The position numbers were made by a program, and so were the translations under genes. Positions 19,335-28,714 of a stretch of DNA of 64,000 nt are shown here, piece after piece. Below the pieces are notes generated by a model. The model did no database searches, had not been told where the DNA came from, and worked only from the letters and a program-made list of their open reading frames with translations. The first letter of the stretch is position 1; each line of letters starts with the position of its first letter. This DNA comes from an uncultured Clostridia bacterium (GTDB lineage: Bacteria > Bacillota > Clostridia > Lachnospirales > CAMZNU01): positions 1 to 64,000 of the forward strand of contig CAMZNU010000010.1 of NCBI GenBank assembly GCA_947313885.1, given 5' to 3'.

Positions 19335-20762
19335 GTGGAAGGAAAAAAACATATCATTATACTAGTAATATTTATATTTATACTGATAGGTGTAGTAATT
19401 TACTTTACACTAGCATATGAAAATAGTGATGGTGTAAATATTAAAGAAAAAATATATACCTATGGAGAGGATTATTTCTTTATAACAGAAATAAAACAAA
19501 ATGAAGAAAATATAAATGAGAGTGTAAAAACTAAAATTCCTATAATGAATAAAAAGGGAATTATAGAAAACAATAAATTAATAATAAAATTACAATTAAG
19601 TAATGAAAAATTTAAATTAACGTACTTAGATGAAAATGAAGAACTTAAAAAATTAGACTATATAAGTATTAATGATGAAATAATATTAGAAACAAAAGGT
19701 GTCATGTACGTAGAAAATAAAGACGGTACATATATATTAGGAAATAATTTAAATTATGTAGAAATAGGCGATGCTACAATTGTAAAAAAAGAAAACGAAC
19801 CAATTAAAATTAAAAATGTAGGGGAAAAAATGATTTTTGAATATGTAGTAAATAAAGATAGAAAAATGAGTATATGGGGAGCTTATTCAAAAGATGAGTT
19901 GTTTACATATGAAACATTTAAAGAAAAATTTAATAGTCACAAACTAGGTAATGGGAGAGAATTATTAATAGATGGATATTATTTTAATACCCCTACAAGT
20001 TATGAACCTTATGAAGAAAATGCACTATGGAGAATACCGTCGGCGTATATTACGAATAATTTTATAAAGTACGGACATAGTATAGGGGAAAGTATAATAG
20101 GACAAAGTATGTTAAAAATATCTGTAAATAATATAAACGATGAAGGATATATACCATCGAAACCAAAAAGCATGTGGTTAAGTGATGAATATGGCTATGA
20201 AAAATATTTTTTTGATACAAGATTTAATTCAGATACGATAGAAACTTTTTTAGTAGGATATATAAAGTATGGGGATGATGAATATAGAAACGCATATTTA
20301 AAAATGGGCGAGTACTATATAAATCATGTAAAAGAAAATAAACATATAAATTATAGTGAAGATGGAGAAGAAGGATGGCTTATGGAAGATTATAACCAAG
20401 AGGGAAATGATAACAAAGTCCATTCATCATTAAATCATCAATTACATACGATGAAAGTGTTTTATGATATTTATTTAGAAGAGAAAGATGTAGAATATTT
20501 AAATGTTGCAAATAAAATGTTATACGGAATAAAAAACATAAAAGATAAATATATAATAGAAGATGGTGGATTAGAGTATGCATATTTGCCAAATGGAGAG
20601 ATGGGATTTGTAGATTATCCATATCTTACGTATAATGATTTATTTTTAGCCCAGAAAACTATAGAAAAAATAAAGGGGTATAGAGATGATGATTTAGATT
20701 ATTTAATGAGACATAAAAAAAAGCAAATGGATAGAGATGGTATAACAAATTATAAAAAATAA
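19335..20762 (+). CDS. Membrane-anchored protein with D-glucuronyl C5-epimerase-like C-terminal domain (GTG start)
   Basis: N-terminal TM; GWLMEDYNQ...SSLNHQLHTMKVFYDIY..., alpha-toroid-like C-term; RBS AAGGAGAG before GTG. Confidence 0.55.
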   Translation: MEGKKHIIILVIFIFILIGVVIYFTLAYENSDGVNIKEKIYTYGEDYFFITEIKQNEENINESVKTKIPIMNKKGIIENNKLIIKLQLSNEKFKLTYLDENEELKKLDYISINDEIILETKGVMYVENKDGTYILGNNLNYVEIGDATIVKKENEPIKIKNVGEKMIFEYVVNKDRKMSIWGAYSKDELFTYETFKEKFNSHKLGNGRELLIDGYYFNTPTSYEPYEENALWRIPSAYITNNFIKYGHSIGESIIGQSMLKISVNNINDEGYIPSKPKSMWLSDEYGYEKYFFDTRFNSDTIETFLVGYIKYGDDEYRNAYLKMGEYYINHVKENKHINYSEDGEEGWLMEDYNQEGNDNKVHSSLNHQLHTMKVFYDIYLEEKDVEYLNVANKMLYGIKNIKDKYIIEDGGLEYAYLPNGEMGFVDYPYLTYNDLFLAQKTIEKIKGYRDDDLDYLMRHKKKQMDRDGITNYKK

Positions 20763-20780
20763 ATCGAAGGTTGGTAAAAT

Positions 20781-21617
20781 ATGAAAAAAGTAATTTTTTG
20801 TGGATATGGAGAACTAGGGTTTCAATGTTTAAGAGAATTAAAAAAAAATAAATATGATATAAAATTTATTTTCACCCATAAAGATGTTAAAAATAATGAA
20901 GTTGAAAAATTTGCTATAGAAAATAAAATAGAATATACATATGATGATAGTAGAAAACAAAAAATATTGTATATAGAAAAATTGAATCAAATAGAAGGTG
21001 AGTATTTAATTTCTGTAAATTATAGATACATATTAGAAAGAGAAATATTTGAAATTCAAAAATATGCGGTAAATATTCATGGCTCGTTGTTGCCCAAATA
21101 TAGAGGGCGAACGCCCAATGTGTGGAGTATTATTAATGGTGAAAAATATAGTGGTGTCACAGTACATTTAATAGATGATGGAATAGATACAGGAGATATA
21201 GTAAAGCAAATAAAAATAAAAATAGAAAATAGTTATACAGGGTTTGAATTGCTAAAAAAATTTGAGGAAGTATATCCAAAAATAGTAATTGATAGTTTAG
21301 AAAAATTAGATAGAAATGAAAAATTAGAAAAACAAAATGAAGAAGAGGCAAGTTATTTTGGGAGAAGAACATCGATGATGGGATATATAGATTTTAATAA
21401 AGATAGCAATGAGGTAATAAATTTTGTACGTAGCCAAAGTTACCCATATCCAGGAGCATATTATTATATTAGAGATGGAAGAAAAATAATAATTAATAAA
21501 ATAAAGGTAAGTGAAAGGGAAAAAACTATGCCTATCGGAATAATTAAAAAAGATGGTGGAAAATATTTTGTTAATTGTAAAAATGAAACATTACTATTAG
21601 AAAGTTATGAATTATAA
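20781..21617 (+). CDS. Formyltransferase family protein (methionyl-tRNA/ArnA-like formyltransferase)
   Basis: AVNIHGSLLPKYRGRTPNVWSIINGEKYSGVTVHLIDDGIDTGDI. Confidence 0.88.
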   Translation: MKKVIFCGYGELGFQCLRELKKNKYDIKFIFTHKDVKNNEVEKFAIENKIEYTYDDSRKQKILYIEKLNQIEGEYLISVNYRYILEREIFEIQKYAVNIHGSLLPKYRGRTPNVWSIINGEKYSGVTVHLIDDGIDTGDIVKQIKIKIENSYTGFELLKKFEEVYPKIVIDSLEKLDRNEKLEKQNEEEASYFGRRTSMMGYIDFNKDSNEVINFVRSQSYPYPGAYYYIRDGRKIIINKIKVSEREKTMPIGIIKKDGGKYFVNCKNETLLLESYEL

Positions 21618-21715
21618 AAAATAAATATAACTTATATTTATAAATTTTCAGATAAAAATTGACAAAAGATATTTAAACTTATATGATTAAAAAAATGATG
21701 TAGAAATACATAAAA
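21614..21715 (+). repeat. 102-bp perfect direct repeat, copy 1
   Basis: Identical to 23593-23694; contains TTGACA-17-TATGAT. Confidence 0.97.
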
Positions 21716-21764
21716 ATGGGGTTTATTATGATTGTTGTATGTAAATTTAGATAAGGAAAATAAT

Positions 21765-22439
21765 ATGAGAAAGAATAAGGTTATATATACAATAGGATAC
21801 TCTCCTTTTAAAATAAAAAGATTTATAGAAGTTTTAAAGCAGTATGAAATTTTATGCGTAATTGATGTTAGGAGTAACCCATATTCTAAAATGTATCCAG
21901 AATATAATAAAAATAATTTGGAGAATGAATTAAAACAGATGGGAATACTTTATAGTAACTACAAAACAGAATTTGGAGCAAGACAAACAGATTTAAAATA
22001 TTTTAGTAATGATAAATACTTAGACTTCAATAAATATTCAGAATCTTGTTATTTTAAAGAAGGTATTAGAAAGATAGAAGAAGGAATGGCATTAAATTAT
22101 GTTTTTGTCTTAATGTGTTCCGAAAAAGACCCTATAATCTGCCATAGAAATATTATGGTTGCAAAGGCATTTTATAGTATTGGATATGAAATAAGAAATA
22201 TTCTAGCAGATGGAAAATATGAGAAACAAGATAGTATCGAACAACGATTAGTAGACATATATTTTAAAAATAAAAATCAGATTGCACTATCTGAAGAATT
22301 TTACAAAGAAAATGTAAGGGAAAGTTATGAGTTGCAAAACAAAAAGATAGGGTATAAAAAAGAACAAGATAGTTATGGATGGAGCGATTATAATGAAGAA
22401 GCAACTTTTCACAATAGGATTTACGCAGAAAACAGCTGA
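21765..22439 (+). CDS. DUF488-family protein
   Basis: YTIGYSP...VIDVRSNPYS...LMCSEKDPIICHRNIMV. Confidence 0.85.
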   Translation: MRKNKVIYTIGYSPFKIKRFIEVLKQYEILCVIDVRSNPYSKMYPEYNKNNLENELKQMGILYSNYKTEFGARQTDLKYFSNDKYLDFNKYSESCYFKEGIRKIEEGMALNYVFVLMCSEKDPIICHRNIMVAKAFYSIGYEIRNILADGKYEKQDSIEQRLVDIYFKNKNQIALSEEFYKENVRESYELQNKKIGYKKEQDSYGWSDYNEEATFHNRIYAENS

Positions 22440-22845
22440 AAAATTCTTTGAAATACTTATAGATAATAATATTGAAGTAGTTCTAGACATTAGATTAAAT
22501 AATACGTCGCAATTATCTGTTTTTTCTAAATATCCAGATATAGAGTATTTTTTAAAAGTTATTTGTAATATGGAATACAGACATGATATAAAATTTGCTC
22601 CAGATGAGAATACTTTAAAAAAATATAAAAAAAAGGAAATAGATTGGATAGGATATGTTGATGAATTTAATAAAACAATGAGTAATAGAAATATAATAGA
22701 TTATTTAAGTGAAAATTATTCAGATATAGCAAATAAAAACTATTGTTTGCTTTGTAGTGAGGCAAAAGAGAATATGTGTCATAGAAAGATTCTTTCTAAT
22801 ATACTAGCAAAGCATTTTAAAGGATTAACAATAACACACTTATAA
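22393..22845 (+). CDS. Second, divergent DUF488-family protein
   Basis: FTIGFTQKTAEKFFEIL...VLDIRLN...LLCSEAKENMCHRKIL. Confidence 0.85.
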   Translation: MKKQLFTIGFTQKTAEKFFEILIDNNIEVVLDIRLNNTSQLSVFSKYPDIEYFLKVICNMEYRHDIKFAPDENTLKKYKKKEIDWIGYVDEFNKTMSNRNIIDYLSENYSDIANKNYCLLCSEAKENMCHRKILSNILAKHFKGLTITHL

Positions 22846-22859
22846 ATGGGGGTTATAAT

Positions 22860-23509
22860 ATGAAAAAAGAGATAATAATACTAACGAAGAGTAGCAAAAA
22901 TAATGAATACTGTGTAGCGGGAAAGGATATATCAAATGGTAAATGGATAAGAGTTGTTTCAGAAACCGATGGTGGGGAAGTTCCCAAAAAAGATGTAAAA
23001 TATTCTGATGGCAGTGAAGTGGAAATACTTGATATTGTAGAAATAACATTTAAAAAGCATGAACCTAAAGAACATCAATGTGAAAATTATATCTATGACA
23101 ATAATGTAACATGGAAAAAAATGGAACGTAACACGGTTGAGGAAATAAAAAATACATAGATGAAGAAGAGGATATTTTTTTAGATACAAAGCCTTCTATT
23201 GCTTTGCGTGAGATAACTAAACTAGAAAAATCATTGTTATTACTTAAGATAGAAAAAACAAAAGTTGTTCTGTTTGATGATGGAAATATAAAATTACGTT
23301 TCCATTATAAAAATGAAAAATATAAGAGTTTTCATATTACTGATCTAAAAATTAAAAAAATTAAAACAAAGGATGATCTATATATTGTAAATAATGAGAT
23401 TAAAGAATCAGATAATATATTAGTTGTAGTTAGCTTGGCTAATAAACATACAGATGATAAATGTTATAAGGTGATAGCAAAAATATTTACCAATAAATCA
23501 GATAAATAA
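22860..23509 (+). pseudogene. Dual-OB-domain-like protein, split by a -1 frameshift (22860-23159 and the frame continuing to 23509)
   Basis: MKKEIIILTKSSKNNEYCVAGKDISNGKWIRVVSETDGGEVP... ; reading back one nt at A6 (23147-23152) gives ...VEEIKKYIDEEEDIFLDTKPSIALREITKLEKSLLLLKIEK... with no stop. Confidence 0.6.
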
Positions 23510-23592
23510 TGAATTTAAGTATATTTTTTGAAGTATATGATTTATTCGAATAAAAGTTAAGATTTTTTTATGACAGTGACAAATTATAAAAA

Positions 23593-23694
23593 ATAAAAAA
23601 TAAATATAACTTATATTTATAAATTTTCAGATAAAAATTGACAAAAGATATTTAAACTTATATGATTAAAAAAATGATGTAGAAATACATAAAA
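23593..23694 (+). repeat. 102-bp perfect direct repeat, copy 2 (promoter of cobalamin riboswitch transcript)
   Basis: Identical to 21614-21715. Confidence 0.97.
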
Positions 23695-23830
23695 GGGAAT
23701 TAAGTGAAAATCTTAAAACTGCCCCAGCAACCGTAATATGGACGAAATGCAAATACCACTGCAATTAAATTAATTGTGGGAAGGTGCAAAGTAGGATGAA
23801 ATTAAGTCGGTAGACCTATCATTTTTAGTT
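23685..23830 (+). ncRNA. Cobalamin riboswitch
   Basis: AAAGGGAATTAAGTGAAAATC, ACTGCCCCAGCAACCGTAA, ACCACTG, GGAAGG...AAGTCGGTAGACC; upstream of btuFCD. Confidence 0.93.
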
Positions 23831-23954
23831 ACTATTCTTCTGGGATGTGAGAAAATGTAGGTTAATCAATTAAATATTAAATAAAAATAAAAATATTAAA
23901 GATTAAAACTATTTCGCTACCTGTAGAATTGTAATTTGTTAATTATAATTTATT

Positions 23955-24860
23955 ATGGAGGAGTTAATTATGAAAAAAGTTTTAGTCTTATTTTTATTGG
24001 TTTTTTTAGTAGGGTGTTCTAATAACACAGAAGTAAAAGAGGAAGTAAAAGAAATTGTAGAAACAAAAGAAGAAGTTAGTAGTATTAATAGAATAATTTC
24101 AACAGCACCATCAAATACAGAAGTTATAGTAGGTTTAGGTTTAGGCGATAAAATAGTAGCTGTAGATAACTTTAGTGATAAATCAGAAATTCCGCATGAC
24201 GTTGTGTTAATGGACATGATGGCACCAAATATGGAATTAATAATGTCTTTAGAGCCAGATGTAATTATTACATCAAATCTTAATAGTGAAGGTGGTAGCC
24301 CCTTTGATCAGATAATAGATTTAGGTTATAACGTTGTAAATATCGAAACAGCGAATTCAATAGAAGATATATATAGTAGTATAGAAGCAATAGGTATAGC
24401 AGTGGAAAAAGAAGAAGAATCAAAAATAATGGTAAAAAATTTAAGAGAAGAAATTGAAGAAATAAGAGAGAAATCAAAACAAATAGAAGAGAGAAAAAAA
24501 GTATATTTTGAGTTAGGAAATTTTTCAGGTAGTTTATATAGTTTGGGGAATGGAACGTATATAGATGAAATTATAAGTGTAGTAGGTGGAGAAAACATTT
24601 TTCATGAACAGGAAAGTTGGATAGTAGTGTCAGGGGAGAGTATAGTAGATAAAGATCCAGAGATAATAGTAACTAGTTCAAGTATGGCAGATTCAGTAGC
24701 AGAGGAAATAAAAACGAGAGAAGGATTTAGTGAAGTTGAAGCGATTAAAAATGATAGAGTACATGTGTTAAAAACTAGTAATTTGTCAAGAGGATCACAA
24801 AAAGTAATAATAGGGATAAGAGAACTTGCGGAGGTTATGTATCCAAATGTTTATAAATAG
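23955..24860 (+). CDS. btuF: Cobalamin ABC transporter substrate-binding lipoprotein (BtuF-like)
   Basis: Lipobox FLVGCS; periplasmic-binding motifs; downstream of B12 riboswitch. Confidence 0.9.
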   Translation: MEELIMKKVLVLFLLVFLVGCSNNTEVKEEVKEIVETKEEVSSINRIISTAPSNTEVIVGLGLGDKIVAVDNFSDKSEIPHDVVLMDMMAPNMELIMSLEPDVIITSNLNSEGGSPFDQIIDLGYNVVNIETANSIEDIYSSIEAIGIAVEKEEESKIMVKNLREEIEEIREKSKQIEERKKVYFELGNFSGSLYSLGNGTYIDEIISVVGGENIFHEQESWIVVSGESIVDKDPEIIVTSSSMADSVAEEIKTREGFSEVEAIKNDRVHVLKTSNLSRGSQKVIIGIRELAEVMYPNVYK

Positions 24861-25857
24861 TAGTAAACTAAAATTTATAATTTTAATTAGTGTTTTAATA
24901 GTAGTAATTTTTTTAGGTGTGGCATTAGGAAGTGTACATATAGGGTTAAGAGATATAATAGAAATATTTAAAATAAAAATATTTAATTTAGATATGGAAA
25001 TAGAAACACCAAAATACATGTCTATTATATGGCAGTTAAGATTTCCAAGAGTGTTAGTAGGCATTTTATCAGGAAGTGCATTGGCTGTTAGTGGATTATT
25101 GTTCCAAACTATATTAAAAAATCCTATAGCATCACCGTATACATTAGGTGTATCAACAGGGGCATCAATAGGAGTTGCTATAGGAGTTATATTAGGTGTT
25201 AGTAATTTTATGTTATCGGTATTAGGATTTACAGTATCGATATTAGTAGTAGGTTTTATTTTATTAGTAGCGAGCTTATATGATAAATCGCTATCAAATG
25301 TTTCAATAATTTTAATAGGAATGGTAACGTCGTTAACTCTTAATGGATTTTTAACTTTATTAATTCTTTTTGCAGGAGAATCAAGTGGACAAATAATATA
25401 TTGGCAAATGGGTTCATTATCGCTAAAAACCTATAAAAACTTTGTAGACTTATTAGTTGTATTAGTAATAAGTGTAACGTACATATCATTTAAACATGTA
25501 GAGCTAGATATTTTAAGTTTTGGAGAATATGAGGCGAAAAAAATAGGATTAGATGTTGGTAAATTAAAAATTATAATAATAGGTGTTGCAACATTATTAA
25601 CAGCAGTAGTAGTATCGTTAAATGGTGTAATAGGATTTATAGGGTTAGTGTCACCGCATATAGCGAGGAAAATTTTTGGAAGTAGACATAAATTATTAAT
25701 ACCAGGATCAATAATTATAGGAAGTATAATATTAGTAAGTGCAGATATGGTAGCGAGGACAGTTATGCAACCATCAGAGTTACCAGTAGGAGCTATAACA
25801 GCTTTAATGGGTGGACCATTTTTTGGATATGTGTATTTAAGAAAAGGGAAAAAATAA
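24826..25857 (+). CDS. btuC: FecCD/BtuC-family ABC transporter permease
   Basis: LRFPRVLVGILSGSALAVSGLLFQTILKNPIASPYTLGVSTGAS. Confidence 0.95.
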   Translation: MRRLCIQMFINSSKLKFIILISVLIVVIFLGVALGSVHIGLRDIIEIFKIKIFNLDMEIETPKYMSIIWQLRFPRVLVGILSGSALAVSGLLFQTILKNPIASPYTLGVSTGASIGVAIGVILGVSNFMLSVLGFTVSILVVGFILLVASLYDKSLSNVSIILIGMVTSLTLNGFLTLLILFAGESSGQIIYWQMGSLSLKTYKNFVDLLVVLVISVTYISFKHVELDILSFGEYEAKKIGLDVGKLKIIIIGVATLLTAVVVSLNGVIGFIGLVSPHIARKIFGSRHKLLIPGSIIIGSIILVSADMVARTVMQPSELPVGAITALMGGPFFGYVYLRKGKK

Positions 25858-26612
25858 TGTTAAAAATCGAAAATATGAGTTGTGGGTATGACAATAAAAA
25901 AGTAATAAAAAATTTAAGCATTGAATTAGAAAAAGGTAAGTTATATGGAGTAATAGGTATAAATGGGTGTGGTAAAAGCACCCTTTTAAATGCAATATCA
26001 TCATTAATAAAATATACAGGTTCAATTAAATTAGAAAATAAGGAATTAAAGAAATTAAAAATAATAGATAGAGCAAAAGAAGTAAGTTATTTATCACAAA
26101 GTATAGAAAATAATGTAGACTTTACGGTATATGAGACGGTAATATTGTATAGATATCCAATGATGAAAGGGTTAATAAGAACGCCGAGTCAAGAAGATAG
26201 AGAAACAGTAGAGAGTACACTAAAAAAATTAAATTTATTAGAATTTAGAGATAGAAAAATAAAAGAGCTATCAGGTGGTCAAAAACAACGAGTTTTTTTA
26301 GCAGGGGCAATAGTAAATGAGCCGAAGATTTTGCTGTTAGATGAGCCGACGAATCACTTAGATATAAAATATCAAATACAAACTATAGAGCTAGTAAAAA
26401 AAATTGGTAAAGAAAAAAATATAATAGTAGTTGCAGTTTTACATGACTTAAATATTGTTATGAAATATGTAGATAAAGTTTTGTTACTAAGAAAAGATGA
26501 GAAATATATATTTGATGATACGGATAAAGTGCTAAAAGGTTTTGATATAGAAGATGAATATAAATTCAACATAAAAAGATATATGGAGGATAGTTATAAA
26601 ATATGGGTATAA
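25857..26612 (+). CDS. btuD: ABC transporter ATP-binding protein (BtuD-like)
   Basis: GINGCGKSTLL, LSGGQKQRVFLAGA. Confidence 0.95.
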   Translation: MLKIENMSCGYDNKKVIKNLSIELEKGKLYGVIGINGCGKSTLLNAISSLIKYTGSIKLENKELKKLKIIDRAKEVSYLSQSIENNVDFTVYETVILYRYPMMKGLIRTPSQEDRETVESTLKKLNLLEFRDRKIKELSGGQKQRVFLAGAIVNEPKILLLDEPTNHLDIKYQIQTIELVKKIGKEKNIIVVAVLHDLNIVMKYVDKVLLLRKDEKYIFDDTDKVLKGFDIEDEYKFNIKRYMEDSYKIWV

Positions 26613-27274
26613 CTAAAGAAAAGTTTTGTTTATCATATAGTTTAGGAAAAGATAGTACATTAGCATTAAATAGGATGATTGAAAAAGGACACAGACCAGT
26701 AGCACTTATAATATCAGTGAATGAAGATTATAATCTTACGTGGTTTCATGGAGTAGAAAATAATTTTTTAGATAAAGTTTCAAAATCTTTAGGTATTAAA
26801 ATAATAAAAGCAGTAGGAAACGGTAAAAATTATAGAGAAGTTTTAAAGGATGGGTTAAAAGAAGCAAAAGGATTAGGAGCAACAAGTTGTGTTTTTGGGG
26901 ATATAGATATAGAAGAACATAAAGAATGGGGAAATAAAATTTGTGAGGAAGTAGGTTTAAAAAGTGTATACCCTCTGTGGCAAGAAAATAGAGAAACAAT
27001 AGTTAAAGAATTTATAAATAAAGGTTTTAAAGGGATAGTAAAAACGGTATCAAAAGAGTATAAAGTATCAAAAGAGTTTTTAGGACGTGATCTAAATTTA
27101 GAATTGTTAGAAGAGTTTAGAAAAATAGGAATAGACTTATGTGGTGAAAATGGTGAATATCATACATTTGTATATGATGGAAAACTATTTAAAGAGCCGA
27201 TAAAATTTAAAAAAATGTCTATACATGAAAGTGAATATTCATATTCGTTAATGTTAGGTGAATTAGATGGGTAG
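26603..27274 (+). CDS. Diphthine-ammonia ligase (Dph6)-like ATP pyrophosphatase
   Basis: SYSLGKDSTLALNRM PP-loop, CVFGDIDIEEHKEWGNKICEEVGLKSVYPLWQ, CGENGEYHTFVYDGKLF. Confidence 0.88.
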   Translation: MGITKEKFCLSYSLGKDSTLALNRMIEKGHRPVALIISVNEDYNLTWFHGVENNFLDKVSKSLGIKIIKAVGNGKNYREVLKDGLKEAKGLGATSCVFGDIDIEEHKEWGNKICEEVGLKSVYPLWQENRETIVKEFINKGFKGIVKTVSKEYKVSKEFLGRDLNLELLEEFRKIGIDLCGENGEYHTFVYDGKLFKEPIKFKKMSIHESEYSYSLMLGELDG

Positions 27275-28064
27275 AAGTGTTGCAATACTTGGTACAGGGT
27301 CATCAGTTGGAAAAACATTAATAACTATGAGTTTATGTTATTACTACGGATATGAAAAACAAATGTTAGTATCACCGTTTAAAGCATTTAATTTATCAGG
27401 AGAATCATTTGAATTAGATGGTAGAACTATAGGAAATGCACAATATATACAAAGTATAGCAAGTAATAAACTTTATAATTGTAAAATGAATCCTATATTA
27501 AAACAATACGATAATAATAAAATGAAAAATATTGTTTTAGGAGATGAAGTAGATAAGTTAGATATATGTGAAATGAAAGAAATAGTTAATAGAAGTTATG
27601 ATGATATAAAAAAAGAAAATGATATAATAATTATAGAAGGAAGTGGAAGTTTTTTAGAATTGAACATAGATGATTTAGATATTCCAAATTTAATGTTAGT
27701 AAAAGAAAAAAAAATACCGATAATTATTGTATGCGACATTAGTAATGGAGGTGTATTTGGAAATTTATATGGACATATAAATCTTTTAGATGAACAGACT
27801 AGAAAACTTGTAAAAGGTATTATAATAAATAAATTTGATGGTGAGCCTAAGTTTTTCGAAACGGGAAAAGAAATATTAGAAAAAATATGTAAAGTACCGA
27901 TATTAGGAATAATACCCAAAATAGAAAACACGCTACCAGAGGAAGATGTTAAACATGTATATAAACATAAGTGTTTAAATTTAGAAGATGAAATAAAAAA
28001 GGTTTCAAGAGAAATAATAAAACATATGGAAATGGAATTAATAACGAACATAATAAGAAAATAA
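27267..28064 (+). CDS. CobQ/cobyric acid synthase-like ATPase domain without C-terminal glutaminase domain
   Basis: GTGSSVGKTLITMSLCYYYG...VSPFKAFNLSGESFELDGRTIGNAQYIQSIAS...KMNPILK; protein ends at 265 aa. Confidence 0.78.
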   Translation: MGRSVAILGTGSSVGKTLITMSLCYYYGYEKQMLVSPFKAFNLSGESFELDGRTIGNAQYIQSIASNKLYNCKMNPILKQYDNNKMKNIVLGDEVDKLDICEMKEIVNRSYDDIKKENDIIIIEGSGSFLELNIDDLDIPNLMLVKEKKIPIIIVCDISNGGVFGNLYGHINLLDEQTRKLVKGIIINKFDGEPKFFETGKEILEKICKVPILGIIPKIENTLPEEDVKHVYKHKCLNLEDEIKKVSREIIKHMEMELITNIIRK

Positions 28065-28092
28065 AAAAGCCCCTATAAGGGGTTTTTTTATT
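28063..28092. terminator. Terminator between convergent genes
   Basis: AAAAGCCCCTATAAGGGGTTTTTTTA. Confidence 0.85.
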
Positions 28093-28096
28093 TTAA

Positions 28097-28513
28097 TTAT
28101 TTAGGTGGCATAACTGTAGCAGTTCCATCTACAACAATTTTGCCATCTTGATTTGTGCAAGTAGTTTTAAGTACAATTCTATTTTTCTCTGTAATAATTT
28201 CTGTAACTTCAGCTTTAGCAGTAATTGTATCGCCAAATTTAACAGGTGCTAAAAACTTAAGATTTTGCCCTAAGTAAATAGTACCAGGACCTGGTAAATG
28301 CATACCAAGAACTGTAGAAATAAAAGAACCTACAAGCATACCGTGAGCAATTCTACCTTTGAACATACTTTTAGATGCGATCACATCATTTACATGTGCA
28401 GGATTTAGATCACCAGTAATACCAGCAAAAAGATAAACATCACTTTCAGATATAGTTTTTTGAAAAGATGCGGTATCACCTAATTTAATTTCTTTAATCG
28501 TTTTACCATTCAT
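28097..28513 (-). CDS. MaoC-like (R)-specific enoyl-CoA hydratase (start trimmed to ATG after AAAGGAGG)
   Basis: MNGKTIKEIKLGDTASFQKTISESDVYLFAGITGDLNPAHVND hot-dog fold. Confidence 0.88.
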   Translation of the reverse strand: MNGKTIKEIKLGDTASFQKTISESDVYLFAGITGDLNPAHVNDVIASKSMFKGRIAHGMLVGSFISTVLGMHLPGPGTIYLGQNLKFLAPVKFGDTITAKAEVTEIITEKNRIVLKTTCTNQDGKIVVDGTATVMPPK

Positions 28514-28684
28514 AATAAAACCTCCTTTTGGTGGAATTATAACATAAAACATATTATAGAGCAATATACATAGAAAAAGGGCGAAAATAATACAATATAA
28601 AAACAATACAAATAGAAAAAAAGTAAATAGTAATATATTAATTTTAATATGTATAGAAAAATTAGTGTAAACATACAAAAACTA

Positions 28685-28713
28685 TTGACAGTGAAAAAAA
28701 ATAAAAATATAAT
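28685..28713 (+). promoter_or_regulatory. Promoter of lysine riboswitch transcript
   Basis: TTGACA 28685-28690, 17 nt, TATAAT 28708-28713. Confidence 0.85.
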
Positions 28714-28714
28714 A

